Shown here: piece by piece, positions 45,767 through 58,399 of the stretch | Numbering within the stretch: the stretch's first letter is position 1 | How the letters are laid out: every line of letters begins with the position of its first letter | Origin: Carex sylvatica | Lineage: Eukaryota > Streptophyta > Magnoliopsida > Poales > Cyperaceae | Length of the DNA stretch: 64,000 bases | Direction: 5' to 3' | Assembly: GCA_964058845.1 (NCBI GenBank) | Contig: CAXKVR010000045.1 | Location: 124,001-188,000 of the forward strand | Position numbers and translations under genes: made by a program | The notes under the pieces: generated by a model | Database searches by the model: none | Seen by the model: the letters and a program-made list of their open reading frames with translations, nothing else | What the model was told of the DNA's origin: nothing

Positions 45767-48058
45767 TGTGTTATAATTATTGTGAAAATGATTATTTTAT
45801 ATTTTATCCATTTCTTCTAGAGTTCATTTCTTAGCCCAGTTGATTTTATTACATTCTCGATCCTCACTAAATTGTATCGACATGTACTCTTTTGTCATGG
45901 ATTGGTTATATATTTATAGATGGTGAAATTGCTAGTGTGGATGCTTTTTGGGTACAACTATAAGAGGCATTATATAATTTGTAAAATTTAAATATCTGAG
46001 CTAAATTTATCAGCCAATCAAGTTTCTAAAATCTATCTAATAGATTAATTTTGAATGGAGAGTAAACAGTATTCTACGTAATACAGCCAAACGGGTCCCT
46101 CTGTCAGCGAAATATTGGTACGTCACTGCTCTTTTCCCAATTTTTTTTTTACTTTTCTCTTCTTCTAATTTTGTTTCTGCCGACTTCTATATTCTTCTTT
46201 CTCTTTCAAAGGGAAAAACTAGGCTTTCTGGTCATCTCCTCCCTTTGTTGTCGGTTTTTTTTCTTGACTTCATCTGTGGATTCATTGCCTCGCCATTTCT
46301 ATCCTGCTAACCTCGTTGAAAATATGATTTTATTTTTCTATATTACTGTCCACTTGTCCAACAAGTCTCCGTACCAGTTTTGGTACATCATGTGGAGCGT
46401 TGTATTTGGCATCGGTCAAGCAACGTGGCTTATTGTGCCGTTTTAAATGGATGTCCGTGTCATTCAAGCATGTAGCGCCACGTGATAAATGGTGGCCCGC
46501 CTTCGATGAGCATGTAATCAAAATTGGCTCGCACAACGTGACAGTACGAATCTTGAAGCGAGACATACGAATTTAACGTGAATCCAACGAATTTGACCAA
46601 CCAACTGTACATGGAACTGATTTTGATCCAATGAATGCGCAAATGTATTGGTTTTCAAAATTCTGAATCTCAAAAACAAATTGCGTGTAAATTCAATCAA
46701 CTGCAAAGGAACTTTCCATAGGAGCATAATGTGATCCAAATCAATATGACAATATCCCCTACAATGACTCAGATCCACTGCACAACAATATGCAGTACTG
46801 CAGAGGACACAGTAAACATGGTCACTAATGACATGTTGTTTTCACTGGTATAGCTGCCACAGAACACATGAATAGTTTTAACTAGGATAAGAAGTTCATA
46901 TAAGATACAGCAACTAACAACCCATTTCAAGTCTGACATGTGATAGAACTGCGATTGCCTTTCCTTTAATCTGATGCATAATTTCCTTGGTAAAGAGTTA
47001 ATAGTTGGACCATTAGTAAGAAAGAACCAAACAAAAACTTCCAGCAAATTGAAGCAATCAAATTTGCTACTAGCCGCAACTGCATGGATCCATGTGCATT
47101 ATGCTTCCATGTAGAAAAAACCTATGCAAAAAATAAAAAACAGAACATCTAGTTTATTAATATTCAGTCAATCACTGAATGGTGGAACAATCCATTACTG
47201 ACCAATTTCAAGAAATGCAATTATTTCTGCATTATATATTTCATGTTTTTTATTTTGTTATCTGTTAGAAACAGTGAAGTGAACAAGGCAACCAGTTCTT
47301 CATTCTTAATAAAAAGTTTGAGAAACAACTTCCAGTCATCCCAAAAGTCAAAACCCTAGTTGAGGGGAGTATCTCGGTCTGGCTATTTGTGCATACTTGA
47401 CCTACACTTAACCTTATAAAACTCAAATCCTCCTACTGTATTTCTAGTATCACCAGCTGATAATACAGTACATAGAACTAGAGGAATTTGGGGCTTATGG
47501 GAATAACTAAAATTCTAAACACCCAATTCCAGGTAAAAAAAAAAACAGTCAAACTAGAACTAGAGGCAATCAAACCCAGAATTAGTGAATCTTGGCCTGA
47601 CCGGAAGACCTGCCTGACCTGTCCCAAACTATATTTGAACAAACCCTGGAAAATTGGATAAGTCAAAAGGACTAAATCAGACTGACCCCACACCAAAAAT
47701 TTCTATAGACCCAACTAGAGGCCTGAAAGAATGGTGAAGGATCTATACATGGATTTCTCTGTTTGTTCACCTGTTTGACATTGGCATCTATACCTGCTAC
47801 TGAACTCACAAATAGGCCTGATTATACGAGCCCTCCTAATGCAGCCTAAATCAAAATTCAAACAGGTCAAGTTTGGATTTCACCTTTACAGGCCCATAAT
47901 GTGCACCTTTACAACCAAGATTCCTCCCTTACTATAATGGGCTTATAGTATTACCTTTAGTTTTATTCAATCTCAGTTATCAATTATTGTTTGTTTATTT
48001 CAGGTAAATTAGATTATGAAGCAAGAAAACAAGTACCCAAGCAATAAGAAAAGCTTCG
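45767..48058. other. Intergenic DNA, no gene seen
   Basis: No frame here matches a known family. A CACGTG-like core (GCCACGTGATA) lies near 46478. 47590-47880 repeats CCTGAC/AGGCCTG strings that may be part of a decayed transposon. The end next to 48058 should be the 3' UTR of the TRAX gene. Confidence 0.45.
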
Positions 48059-49978
48059 CTACTCAAAGTCTGAAACGCCAAGGAACGAGAAATCAGGGTT
48101 GTCAGTTCCAAGAAGGGGGGTGTACTCAGATCCTCTGACATGAACGCTGAAGCATGCTATAAAAGCACACAATAGTTAGATTAATCTACTAATTATTACA
48201 ATTTAAATAAAATAAGTGATGATGACAACTATACCATTTTCAATTTTAATGGCACTTTGAAGCATGACTTCCATTTTCTTCTTCATGTCAGCATTGTCAT
48301 CCATCAAAGGTACAATAACAATTAGCTCCCTGTACAAATCTCGAACAAACTGGCAAATCCTTTGTGCATATTCTATTTCTCCATCTGAAATTCGACCAAT
48401 TGCTAGCCTCATCAACTCCCCAGTTACATCTGCAACCTAATTACAAAATTGACAGATGCATCTCATCACTACCAATTGTAGAAGGTCAAAAATCCCTCCA
48501 ACACCTCCTTCCCCTCTCCTCCCCCCAAGCATACATTAAATACGAAAGCATGCACCAAATTGACCTCATTTCCTGGTACTTCCACAGGAAAAAAGAAAAA
48601 GCTATGTTTTATACTTTAATTTTAGAAAAGTAGCATTTCTTACCCCTAGAAGGTAATCAAGAACATTTATTTGCAAAGGCTCAATAGTTGTATCACTTAA
48701 TGCAAGCAGAGAAGAATTAATTTCTGACAGATTAAGCAATGTCCCAGTTTTGCAAAACCTACATAAGGTTGCTGCTTCGATATATTCCTGCACCTGAAAC
48801 AATAGTCACAAGATTTAAAATTAGTAATTTCTCAAAAGCACAATACAATATGAAAGCAAAACTGAGAATAACCCAGGCAACTGCAATCATTAGTTATTTT
48901 GGAAACAGTCAAAATCCCTGTAAAAATTCCGCCCCTTTCATAATATTTGCACAACAACATTGTTTCTCTTTAGTGTTTTCTCATGAAATGAGTGTCTAAA
49001 AGTGCAACAGAATTTGAATTTATAGGAGAGGCATTCAATTTGGATGAGAAAATCATTTTCATTGCCCCCAAGTTCACGTCTTTTTTCTGATTAATTAGCA
49101 CAAAGTGGTAAGTCATTTGTTTTACTTTGGCAACACACATGTAGTGCCCATGATAATAATGGTGTATTTTGCAATTATATGTGTATTCTCGAATTTCAAG
49201 AATTGTGGGTACTTTTGCAAAGGTTACTTCATTCTATGCAGTAGATCTATTTTAGTAGGTTAAAATATTTTTTCATAAAAATTTAATGTTTACTTACACC
49301 AGGTGTGTAGGCCCTTCTGAGCTTCCAAAAATCGGTCCCCTGTAACTCCTTTACTAATTTAGACATAAATTGGTTCGTCACAGCCGAAAGGTCATTCTCA
49401 GCTTTCAAAAGAACTTCGTCTTTGTTATATTTGCTTATTCTGATAAAAGTGGAAATGCATCAGTGATAGTATTATTATATTTCCACTTTCACTTTTTAAT
49501 ACTCTACTGAAGCTACTAAGATATTAAAAGTTGAAACTAACCTGTGCACTTGAAATATGACCTTTTTGCTGTTCATGGTCACATCTCGGCTAGCCTTCAC
49601 AACCCTCTCCCTCTTCTCATTCTACACCAATAATCAAAGAAAACAATCAGGTTCTGTGAGGCATTTCTACAAACAGTTAATGCACGATTACTAATCCAAC
49701 GGATAACTAGAGAAATCAAATGAAATCACATGAACAGACATACAAGGCTGTTGAGGTAATCAGCATGCTTGGCGAATTCATCCTTCATGGTTGAATTCGT
49801 GGTCATGGTTCGAGGTTTCTTAGCTGCGTCAAGTTGAGAAGAAGACGCGCCAGCAACTACGAGCAGAGAGAAGGAAATGAGAAACAGTGAAAGCAGCTTT
49901 AGGGTTTATCGAGTCAAGCAGGGATTACGCGGAGAAATTCTTACTCTGGGTAAAGCGGTGCGATTTGCGCGAGGCCAT
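48059..49978 (-). CDS. TSNAX: Translin-associated factor X (TRAX), 272 aa
   Basis: Seven exons: 49978-49945, 49856-49744, 49621-49542, 49439-49298, 48793-48644, 48436-48235 and 48156-48059. They join in phase to 819 bases. The protein starts MASRKSHRFTQ and has the translin-fold sequence. Landmarks are NEKRERVVKASRDVTMNSKK, VTNQFMSKLVKELQGTDFWK, EYIEAATLCRFCKTGTLLNL, NVLDYLLG, ELMRLAIGRISDGEIEYAQR, FVRDLYRELIVIVP and the end FSVHVRGSEYTPLLGTDNPD. Glu and Asp residues in the EIEYAQR and MDDNAD region correspond to the metal-binding sites of the family. TRAX forms an RNase complex (C3PO) with translin that degrades small RNA strands. No break is seen. It lies about 880 bp downstream of the PPR gene on the same strand. 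Confidence 0.95.
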
Positions 49979-50858
49979 GTGGTTAAGAACAACGGAGAAT
50001 CGGTGACAGCAGCAAGATTTGAACATGTGTAATGGTAAATGATAATCATACAGTGAGAGTCCCGCCACTGTGCTCTTTCGGCCTTTCGTCCAGGATAGGC
50101 GTAGGCCGTTTCCATTTCCAAGTCAGTAGGGTTTTGAGCTTCGTGAGTCCGAGTCCAAATCCGACCCATTTTAAGGACTTGGAATTCTGAGTGGCCCATT
50201 ATTTTGAAAGTTGTTTTCATAATTTGCAATATAAATGTCACCTGCCAAAAAATTTATGGTCATAAGATCGACTTCTTCTTATGTGAAAATTCTGCAGTTG
50301 GTGCAGTGCTAATAATAACTCAGAACTGGATTGATCGCAAAATACAAGACTGGATCGAGCAAACCTTATTTGCTAGTTTACAAATATCGTTATTCCATTT
50401 GTTTCACTACCAGTCTAGAACAACAAATTATTTATGCACTTCAGTAATTTAATCGTTTGATAATATTGTGACTAAGCTAGATTTATTAAATCCTGCAAAT
50501 TTAGGATCAGATCAATATTCCCACATTGGTACTTTACCAGTTCCATGTTAGAGGCACCAAGTGCCAGTTGTCAAGGCATAAACTCAAAAGAAATAGGGTA
50601 ATTAAAGAGCACGCAAACAAGTGCAAGCGAGTGTATATCAATTCTCCAGGATGCTGAAGGATCTGGTAAAATATTGCAACATGCCACACTGACATGCACT
50701 TATGATCAATTACAAAACTAAACTATAACTAGCCAAGCATTAAGCACCTATAGAAAAACAATATGAAATAGAACAAAACCAGCCATCAGAACATAACAGT
50801 TCAAACTCTAAGAGACCAAATCTTGAACCAAAAACAAACTCGACTTTGACCAAACCAG
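49979..50858. other. Promoter of the TRAX gene and 3' flank of the PPR gene
   Basis: No gene is seen. 49979-50160 is the 5' UTR and promoter side of TRAX; 50700-50858 holds the 3' UTR of the PPR gene. Confidence 0.45.
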
Positions 50859-53683
50859 CTACTCAAGCACCTCAGTCACAAGTGCCTTCTTAAATGGTTC
50901 GACCGCAAACAGCATCTCAGTCAAATTCTTATTAGGGAACATATTATCAGCCCTCAGTCTGTCTCTAAACCCGTATGCTGGCACCTTTGCATTGACATAA
51001 GCACTAAGCACCAGCTCATACATCCTCAGCCTCCCAGAATATCCAATTTGCTTTGCCAAATAAAACACCTTCTCTGCCTTATGGTAATCCCCCTTCTTCG
51101 CATATGCTTCAAGCAATATCATATAGGTTAGGTACATTGGCTTGTTTTGCATCTTTTGATTCTTCTGGACCCAGGTTTGCAGCATTGAGTCGGCCTTTTC
51201 CAAGTCGCCCTCTTTGACATAGATCGCAACAAGCCTGTCTAGGGCTGCCGGTCCAATTCTAATGTTCTCATCAGACATCCGATTCATAAGGGCTTTTGCT
51301 TTATCTGGCATTTTTTTATCGGTATAAATACTTAAGATAACATTATAGCACTTCTGAGGTAGCTTCCTGTATTGCTTGTACATTTCATCGAACACTTTCT
51401 CTGCTTCCTCTACTTTCCCAAGGTTAGCCCAGGCCCACATTATTGCAAGGGACTCATCCATTGTTGGATTCACACCGCAAGCTTTCCAGACCCGCTCTAC
51501 ATCGTCACGTTTACCAAGCTGTTGATAGAGATACAACAGAAACTTGCGTCCTAATAACTTATCACTGAGATTTTCATCTTCCATCTCCTTAGCCATTTTC
51601 TCGGCTTTCTTAGTGAACCCGCCTTTAATATAATGCTTCGCAACCAAATATTTTATATATATATCTGGTTCAATCCCATCCTCCTTCATGGTGTCCAATA
51701 ACTGCTCCATAGCCGGTATATCTCCAACAAGACCTTTGGTATCTATCAAGATCTTATAAGTAAAGAGAGTTGGTTTCACATTCTCTTTCTCCATCATTAA
51801 CAAAACATCCGCAATCTTCTTTTTGTCAGTTCTCTTGTAGAGAAGCAAGAGTTGGTTGCATGCAAATGCAGTTGGAGGAAAGTTCAGATCCCGCATTTTG
51901 TTGAAGGTCTTTTCAGCTTTGGGGACACTAAACACAGATACACAGCTGGCCAGAAGACTTCGGTACACGCGTTCGGTACACATGGATTGAGGTATTTCTG
52001 CTAAAAATTTCTCAGCTTCAAACAGCCCACGAACTTTTGCATACAAGTCCACAAGAGATGAATACTCCATGTCAGTGAATTCATAGTGCTCTGATTTTTC
52101 CAGCCACTTCATAAACTGTGAAATCATGTAATCAATATGAGAGTTTACATGACAGTTGACAAGATGCCAAAATTTGCATGAGAAGTTGAAAAATATTATG
52201 GGAAATGTAAGCGTATTCATACATCAAGAACTACAAGAAACAAACTCTACAGTAGAAGAAATGAAACTTGCAAAGCAAAAGAATACACTATCGAATAATC
52301 AATAACTGCACAGAAAACCTATGATATGTGATCATTGCAAAATATAGCAACTTCAGCACAAACTGGATGTTAGAGAAAAAGGTCTACATTAATTTCATTA
52401 TCTAAATTAAGTTGCTATCCTTCTAACTACTTGTACTTAGTCTCCTATTCACGTATTTTAATGAGAAAAAATTAAAAAAGATTGGTTGTGTCCAAATATG
52501 ATGGAGTATATTATCCAGTTAAGGAGACGAAAAGAAACTACATTTAAGTATTAGCTATCCATTAAATTGTTGTTTTCTGCAAATAATGATCAATAGTGGG
52601 TTCTTCAGGAAAAATCCCTAAAGACGTCTGAAAATAAATAGTACCTGAAAAGCTTTTCCAAACAATGTCTTTTTGCGTAATAGCTTAACAGCTCCAATAG
52701 CTTCTTCTTTCTTAATCTCGTTTCCTTCCTTAACCCATTTCTCAAGAGACTCCTCCAAGGTATAATTAGGCAAACTCAAAATAAGCTCATATAAAGGTGA
52801 TTCAAATCTCTTAACGTAGCTCTTTTTAATCAACTCTTCCTCCTCCAAAGCACTCTCTTCTTCATCAGCAGTCACATCATCAGACTCAGGGACTAATTCA
52901 TCCTCAACATCCTTTTCTTCTGAGTCGGTATCAAGATCTGAGAAACCTTGTAGTTCTTCAGTTTTGTTGTTTGTCGATTTGTTATCGATCTGAGATGAGA
53001 GGTTTCTGCTATGAAAGAATAGAGGAGATGATGAAAATGGACGAGTAGCTGAGGTTCTTTGTGGGTGATCAAAAAAAGAAATAGGATAACTGGGATTTTG
53101 TTTTTCATCTATGTTGTTGTTTGGTATTTCCAAGTTCGTACACCAAGCACCAACAGTTGTAGATCGAAGTGTGCATGTCCTGAAAAATAAATTAATTTAA
53201 TTTTAATACAGCTGTAATCAAATAGTAATCATTTCATCTAAATTTTACATTGGTATGATATCCTTTTCTTCCACAATTCAAGCTAATATTCTCTTACATT
53301 TGACAATGGATTATGGGTTGTTATTGCAATTAGCAAAAAGAGACCATTTTTGCAATCAGTGTCATTTCTGTTTAGAAGGATTAAAACAAAGATCAAACAG
53401 GTGTACTCGAGTTGATCCATTTAATTTTTGCAATTTATTGGGGATCTCAACATACATTTCAAACAAAAGGGGAAGTGGGATAAACTAAATATTGGTACAA
53501 TAAGCTTAGAAAAGGAACTGAAATACTAAACCACTGAACTGACAAGAGTCTATTATCGATCAATTAGAAATCCATGTGAGCTCAGCTTTAATAAATAGGT
53601 AAAACTGCTAGTAAGAAAACATACAGAGGTTGAGAAGCTTACTTCGCAGTAACGTGTTTTGCAGCTGTACGAAGAGACCACAT
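50859..53683 (-). CDS. P-class pentatricopeptide repeat protein (PPR596-like), 610 aa
   Basis: Exons are 53683-53643, 53179-52645 and 52115-50859, in phase (1833 bases with stop). The N-terminus MWSLRTAAKHVTAK matches the start of the At1g80270 (PPR596)/At3g15590 family and looks like a mitochondrial presequence. An acidic region (about residues 80-125, EEKDVEDELVPESDD) follows, then a conserved entry block SPLYELILSLPNYTLEESLE. About ten 35-residue PPR helix pairs run from FMKWLEKSEHYEF to the end, for example TFNKMRDLNFPPTAFACNQL and VFDEMYKQYRKLPQKCYNVI. PPR proteins bind organelle RNA; PPR596 is reported to affect mitochondrial RNA editing, and transfer of that role here is inference. The length matches the family (about 596 aa). 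Telo-boxes lie upstream. Confidence 0.93.
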
Positions 53684-53801
53684 GGCGCTTCTCCAAGTCC
53701 AAGAGATCTTCAATTGAAAAGATAGTGTACCAAAACGGATCGATTGAACAACCTAAGAAGTTAGAAGGTGCGAACGGGAAAAAGGAAGGGAGTGGATGCT
53801 T

Positions 53802-53814
53802 AAACCCTAAACCC
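53802..53814 (-). promoter_or_regulatory. Telo-box pair near the PPR gene start
   Basis: AAACCCTAAACCC lies about 120 bases upstream of the PPR ATG, probably in the 5' UTR or core promoter. Confidence 0.65.
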
Positions 53815-53938
53815 TTTTCTTGCTCGACAGCGGCGGCGAACTGGACTAGTGTTGTTTAACTGGGGCTTCTTTCGACTCGGCCTCATTCGGATCGGGTTGT
53901 AGATTACGCCCGACTCGTAGATTATGTTCAATAGTTTA

Positions 53939-53962
53939 CCCTAAACCCTAAACCCTAAACCC
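53939..53962 (-). promoter_or_regulatory. Interstitial telomere-like run (CCCTAAA)3 in the PPR promoter
   Basis: Three CCCTAAA units followed by CCC, about 255 bases upstream of the ATG. Telo-boxes are known plant promoter elements of housekeeping and translation-related genes. Confidence 0.8.
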
Positions 53963-54959
53963 AAAGAGGCTTTGTAAACTTAATTTTCAAATTTTTTGAA
54001 TTGACTTCAAATTTCAAATGGTAAAATTATACAGTTGAAAATGATCTAACTTACAACAAGTCATGTATTTCAGTATCTATATACAAAAAATTAATGGAGG
54101 TCTTCCAAAACACCAGTGCATACTGAAATTATAAGTCGTATCAAAAGTACAAGAAGAGGCAGAGGTTGGTCATGATTAACATTAGACAAAGTAGTGAAGA
54201 AGAACTTGAAAGAATATAATGTATCCAAGGAGTTGGTTTCAGACATGAGCACGTGAAAATTAACAGTCCACATACTAAAATTATGACCTAGAAAATACTA
54301 GGAAATATTGTTTAGGAATTATTTAGAGGTAGTATTATAGATCTTAGGTCATAGGACTAGTGTTTGAAGTCAAAGACGTGGAGCTTAGAATTTTTACTTT
54401 TAAGATCTATAGTTTAGACATAATATAGTTGTTACTACTATTATTATTATTTTTACTTTATTGCTATTTTATTACTATCTACTTTGATTTTATGAGTATG
54501 ATTGGATTTCATTTCTAGCATACTCCAACTTATTTGTGACTAAAGGTTTGATTATTGTTGTACGGTTTGAATTCGTCATTTGAAATCAGTTCAACATGTT
54601 TTAGAGTTAAATTTACAAAGAAACTTGGTGAACAAAACACCTTAGTTCTACTCATTATGAGAAAACATATATGATAGTCATGCACAAAGGCAGAGCTAGT
54701 AAGAGAGAATGAGAATTAATCCTTATTATTTTTCAAAAAAATTGTATTTATACATTTTTTTTATATAATTTAGAATAAAATATTAACACTCTATTTTGGA
54801 TGGAGAGTAGAGAAAGAAAGGGAATGAAAAGAAAAGAATTTTTTTTCTTGAATTGTATTTGGTTGATAAAATTATATCGGAGGTGGATGGTACATAAGGG
54901 GAAAGATTTAACTTTACATGATTGTAATCAATATAATCGATTTCTCTTCTGATTTGGAT
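53963..54959. other. AT-rich intergenic DNA, no gene seen
   Basis: No coding signal. TTATTATTATT-type runs lie near 54440. Confidence 0.5.
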
Positions 54960-57031
54960 CGGCCATTTTTATTAATACCCCAAAAATAAAACGAAATTTT
55001 AAAAATAACCTTGATTTTTTTTTTTTTTTAAATGACCCAACTGCCTGGGCCTAGGGCGGCCCAAAATGCAAGTGAACCGCCAGACCTCAGGGCGGGTCAT
55101 GGGGGAGAGGAAACTGCCTCCTAGACGGGCGGTCCATGCATGACCAAACCGCCCCACAGACGGGCGGTCCACTATGGATTAAAAACCCACCCGTGAACCC
55201 CATCCCCCTCCCTCCCTTCTCTGTTTCCCCTCCGCACCAGAAGAAGAAAAAGAAAAAAAGGAAAAAGACGGCCGCCCCAGCCAGTCCGCCCCCGCCCCCG
55301 CCGCCGGTGCTCTGCTTTTGTCTCCACCGCTGCTGCGCCACACCTCTCCTCTCCCTCGCTTGCTCACTCTCTCTCTCGCTCGCTGCCACCTTCACCACCG
55401 CGAATCCGCACCTCCCCGCCCTCTACCTCACTGCAATTGCTCCATTTCTCTCGGGTAAGTTTTCAATTCAATTGAATGCGATTAAGTTGTGTAATTGTTG
55501 AAATCAAATCAATTCGGTTTGATTCGGTTCAAATCGATTCGGTTCGATTCGGTTCAAATCGATTCAGTTCGATTCGATTGTGATGAAATTGTGTAATTGT
55601 TGAATTCTATTCGATTGTGTAATTTATGCAAATATAATTAAGTTGTGTAATTGTTGAATTCGATTCGATTATGAATTGTTAGAATTGGTATAATGTCACG
55701 AATTGTGGGAATTGCGGGATTAAATTTTGAAATTATAATTGCGGAAATTATGTATTTTTTTTTGTAAGATTGTAGAAGTAAGCTTTATATCTTCAAATGG
55801 AAATATATATTGTGTGATCATATAAAATATGAATTTTTTTAGAAAAGATCGTAGGTAGATAAGTTATGTATTTGACTACATTAAAGAGTTATATATTTGA
55901 TTACATCAATAAATAAAATTGAATATTTAGAGGGGATTGAGAATAAAATAATAAATTATTGTAATATTTAAAAAAAAATTACACAATTTTGTTTTCATAT
56001 ATAATATGTTATAATATATTATAATTTTATTGTTATAATATATTATAGTTTTATTGTTATAATATATTATTTTTCTGTTGTTACGGGTACGAAGAAAAGT
56101 TTTGGTGATGTTGAAGGTATTTTGAAGTTGACGAAACACATGTATATATCAATACAAATTAATTTCAAGTAAAACAAATTATTTTGAAGTATATAAAAAT
56201 TTGTTTAAAAATTGCATTCTTTTTTGCAAGTAATTATCAATATTTAAAAAAAAATATATGCATACTTATATTTTTTGTAAATTTTATTTGTTTGTCGATT
56301 TTCACAATAATTTTTATTTTAAAAAGTGAATTTCATACTATATAAAAGTTTATTGAATTTCATAGTATAATAAAATTTTATGTAGCTTTATTATTATTAT
56401 TATTATTTTCATGTGGTTATTGATTATTTTAGGGATTGTTAACTCTTATTACTAAATTAATATGTTATATTCTTAATATATTAAATATATACTATAGTTA
56501 TTGTATAATTATTGGATGTATTAATATCATATAATTAGTAGTTTATTATAAATAATTAACTATTTTAGGGTTTCAATTGCTTGAATTTGCAGTTCAATTA
56601 GGGTTTGAATTTGGTTGAAAATATTTATAAATTGTTTAAAATTTTGAATAAATTTTAATTTTTTAAATTATGGTTGATTAATATATATTTTTTTTGTAAA
56701 TGTAGTATGCCCAGATCTTGACGGTGGGGATTACGAGCTGCACCTGCAGCGGATCCGGCTGCAGCGGGTCCAGATGCCGTGGATCCGAGTGTAGCGGGCA
56801 CGTCCTCGGTGGATCCGATTGGAGAGGGCCCGTCATCATATGAGGATCCGATTGGAGCGGGCCCGTCATCATATGAGGATCCGATTGGAGCGGGTTCGTC
56901 GTCTCAGGCTGATAAGCCGAAATCATATCTATTGAAATCTAGGGTTAGTTATGTAAATTAAGCTAAGTTTTAGTTAAATTAGGTTTAAATTGAGTAAAAA
57001 TGTCCGAAAGTTCAAGTTACTGCCCTAGTTA
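54960..57031 (+). mobile_element. 5' part of an unidentified transposon gene, cut by the Athila-like LTR
   Basis: 55075-55170 carries GGGCGGTC/GACCGCCC palindromic strings beside AAAAATAACC-type sequence, like a MULE-type end. A GC-rich leader follows and ends in CTCTCGG|GTAAGT at about 55454. A 1.25-kb AT-rich intron ends TTGTAAATGTAG at 56705. The exon 56706-56943 begins ATGCCCAGATCTTGA. The TGA in codon 5 could be a mutated CGA (the sequence would then read MPRSRRWGLRAAP). The family is not recognised; no right end is seen, consistent with interruption by the retrotransposon. Confidence 0.5.
56706..56943 (+). pseudogene. First coding exon of the interrupted transposon gene
   Basis: After the early TGA the frame stays open for about 74 codons. 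It is Ala/Pro/Ser/Gly-rich and includes three tandem 33-bp units (56811-56909) encoding variants of EDPIGAGPSSY. The exon ends KSYLLKSR at a donor GTTAGT. No domain is recognisable. Confidence 0.5.
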
Positions 57032-57128
57032 TGTTTATTTTACAGGTAATCAAGTATTTGGAGCTTAACGGAGCAAAACGGGTAATTTGTAGCAAGTCAG
57101 CACGAAGATTGGAGCAACTGTCAATGCC

Positions 57129-57341
57129 ATTGCGGCCCGAAGTGATTCCCATTGCGGCCCGAAGTGATTCCCATTGCGGCCCGTAACAAAACAAGTCAGA
57201 GCCATTTCATTCCTGCACATTCATTGCGGCCCGTAACCACATTCATTGCGGCCCGTAATGAATTCTATAGTATCTGCGCGACAAGGTGTTAACTGCCTCC
57301 ATTCATTGCGGCCCGCAACCAACTCTACTGCGGCCCGCAAT
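57129..57341. repeat. Seven TTGCGGCCCG(CAA) motifs in the LTR
   Basis: Five carry the half form ending CGAAG or CGTAA. The last two end CCCGCAA, giving arms TTGCGG/CCGCAA in one and CTGCGG/CCGCAA in the other around a central C. Related motifs recur in the pol reading frame at 61056-61233. Confidence 0.85.
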
Positions 57342-57814
57342 AAGTCGGTTCAGAGCCCGAATTTGTTATTTTTAGTTATTTTATTTTAGGATTTGTGGAG
57401 GGGGATAAAATTAGAAAGGTGAGGGACGAAATTTGGATAGTTTTTAGACAGAAAAGAAGAGAGAAAAGAGAGGAGAAAAAGGAGAGAAAGAAGGGAGAAA
57501 AGAACATCATTCATCCACCGGTTTTATTATCTTTCTTGCTTTTGAAACTCTTTGAACTCTTTTAATTTCATTTGTGCCTTAGCCATGATCGGCTAAGGAC
57601 TTTTCTAGGGTTAATTAGGGCTGTAATTGAAACTTTTGTTATGATTTAGTTGGTTTTATTTCATATCTTCTTGTTCTTTATTATGATCTATCCTCTATTT
57701 TAATTGATTGTGAAGACTTAATCGAAATCACATGAAATCTTAGGATTTAGTATTTGCAATTGAGAAATTGAATATTAAGTCTCGACCATAAGAAATAGGG
57801 TATTTGATAGGCTA

Positions 57815-57970
57815 AGTACCGAGAGGTGACGCGTGTCTTATACGGGCTTCACCCAATAGTTTAGGGAATTGTGCCAAGTACCGAGAGGTGACGAATAGCT
57901 TTCTAGATAAATTGGGACAGTAAGAACTTAATGACTTTAGATTAGTGTAGCCAAGTACCGAGAGGTGACG
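57815..57970. repeat. Three copies of AAGTACCGAGAGGTGACG in the LTR
   Basis: Exact 18-bp copies start near 57815, 57874 and 57953, spaced about 60 and 80 bp apart, separated by unrelated sequence. Confidence 0.8.
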
Positions 57971-58381
57971 TTTATTCTAATTTGAAGATGGTATTAATAT
58001 AGAGATATCACTTTGTACCTACAACATCCAACTGTGTCTTCATAAATATAAGATCAAATTTAACAAACCAATTAATCATGACATTAGTGGATAGGAACCC
58101 TAAGAAACCCTAATTTCTCTTACTTGTTTAAAACCAAATTTCACTTTAAGACTTTAGTTTAATTCAGTTCAATCACTACCAAACAAACCTCTTAAACAAA
58201 CAAAACACTTTTTACTTCACTTTTACTAAATTAAATCGTTAGGTTATAATTGATATTTCGACTTGTCCCTGTGGAGACGATCCCTAAGTACTACTTGACT
58301 AGGTTGTACACTTGCAACTAAATTGAGTAAACTAGGATTTATTACTTGCATAAGAGATATAGGAATCTCACATCAAGTTTT

Positions 58382-58399
58382 TGGCGCCGTTGCCGGGGA
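58382..58399 (+). promoter_or_regulatory. Primer binding site, tRNA-Asp type
   Basis: TGGCGCCGTTGCCGGGGA is complementary to the 3' end of plant tRNA-Asp (GTC), the usual primer of Athila/Tat-type Ty3 elements. Confidence 0.92.

Larger units (their letters stand above)
57032..58375 (+). mobile_element. 5' LTR of an Athila-like Ty3 element
   Basis: The right border is firm: CTCACATCA ends at 58375 and the primer site follows 6 bases later. The left border (TGTTTATTTTACAGG at 57032, preceded by AGTTA) is a best guess, since the other LTR lies outside the window. Inside are seven TTGCGGCCCG motifs (57129-57341) and three AAGTACCGAGAGGTGACG repeats (57815-57970). The final part (CCTGTGGAGACGATCCCTAA) resembles Athila and Tat LTR ends. 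Confidence 0.7.

Noticed and set aside
44330..45834. Repeated open frames in the 285-bp array (VYGDKLRPGVDEIDSSFF)
   Set aside because: Every unit contains stops in each frame. The open stretch recurs only because the period is about 95 codons, and the array lies at a gene promoter.
46171..47047. Small hydrophobic frames (46171-46446 plus, 46769-47047 minus)
   Set aside because: No recognisable domain, splice partners or promoter; AT-rich chance frames.
55136..55501. 121-aa Pro/Ser-rich frame
   Set aside because: GC-rich leader before a strong splice donor; composition-driven, better explained as 5' UTR of the interrupted transposon gene.
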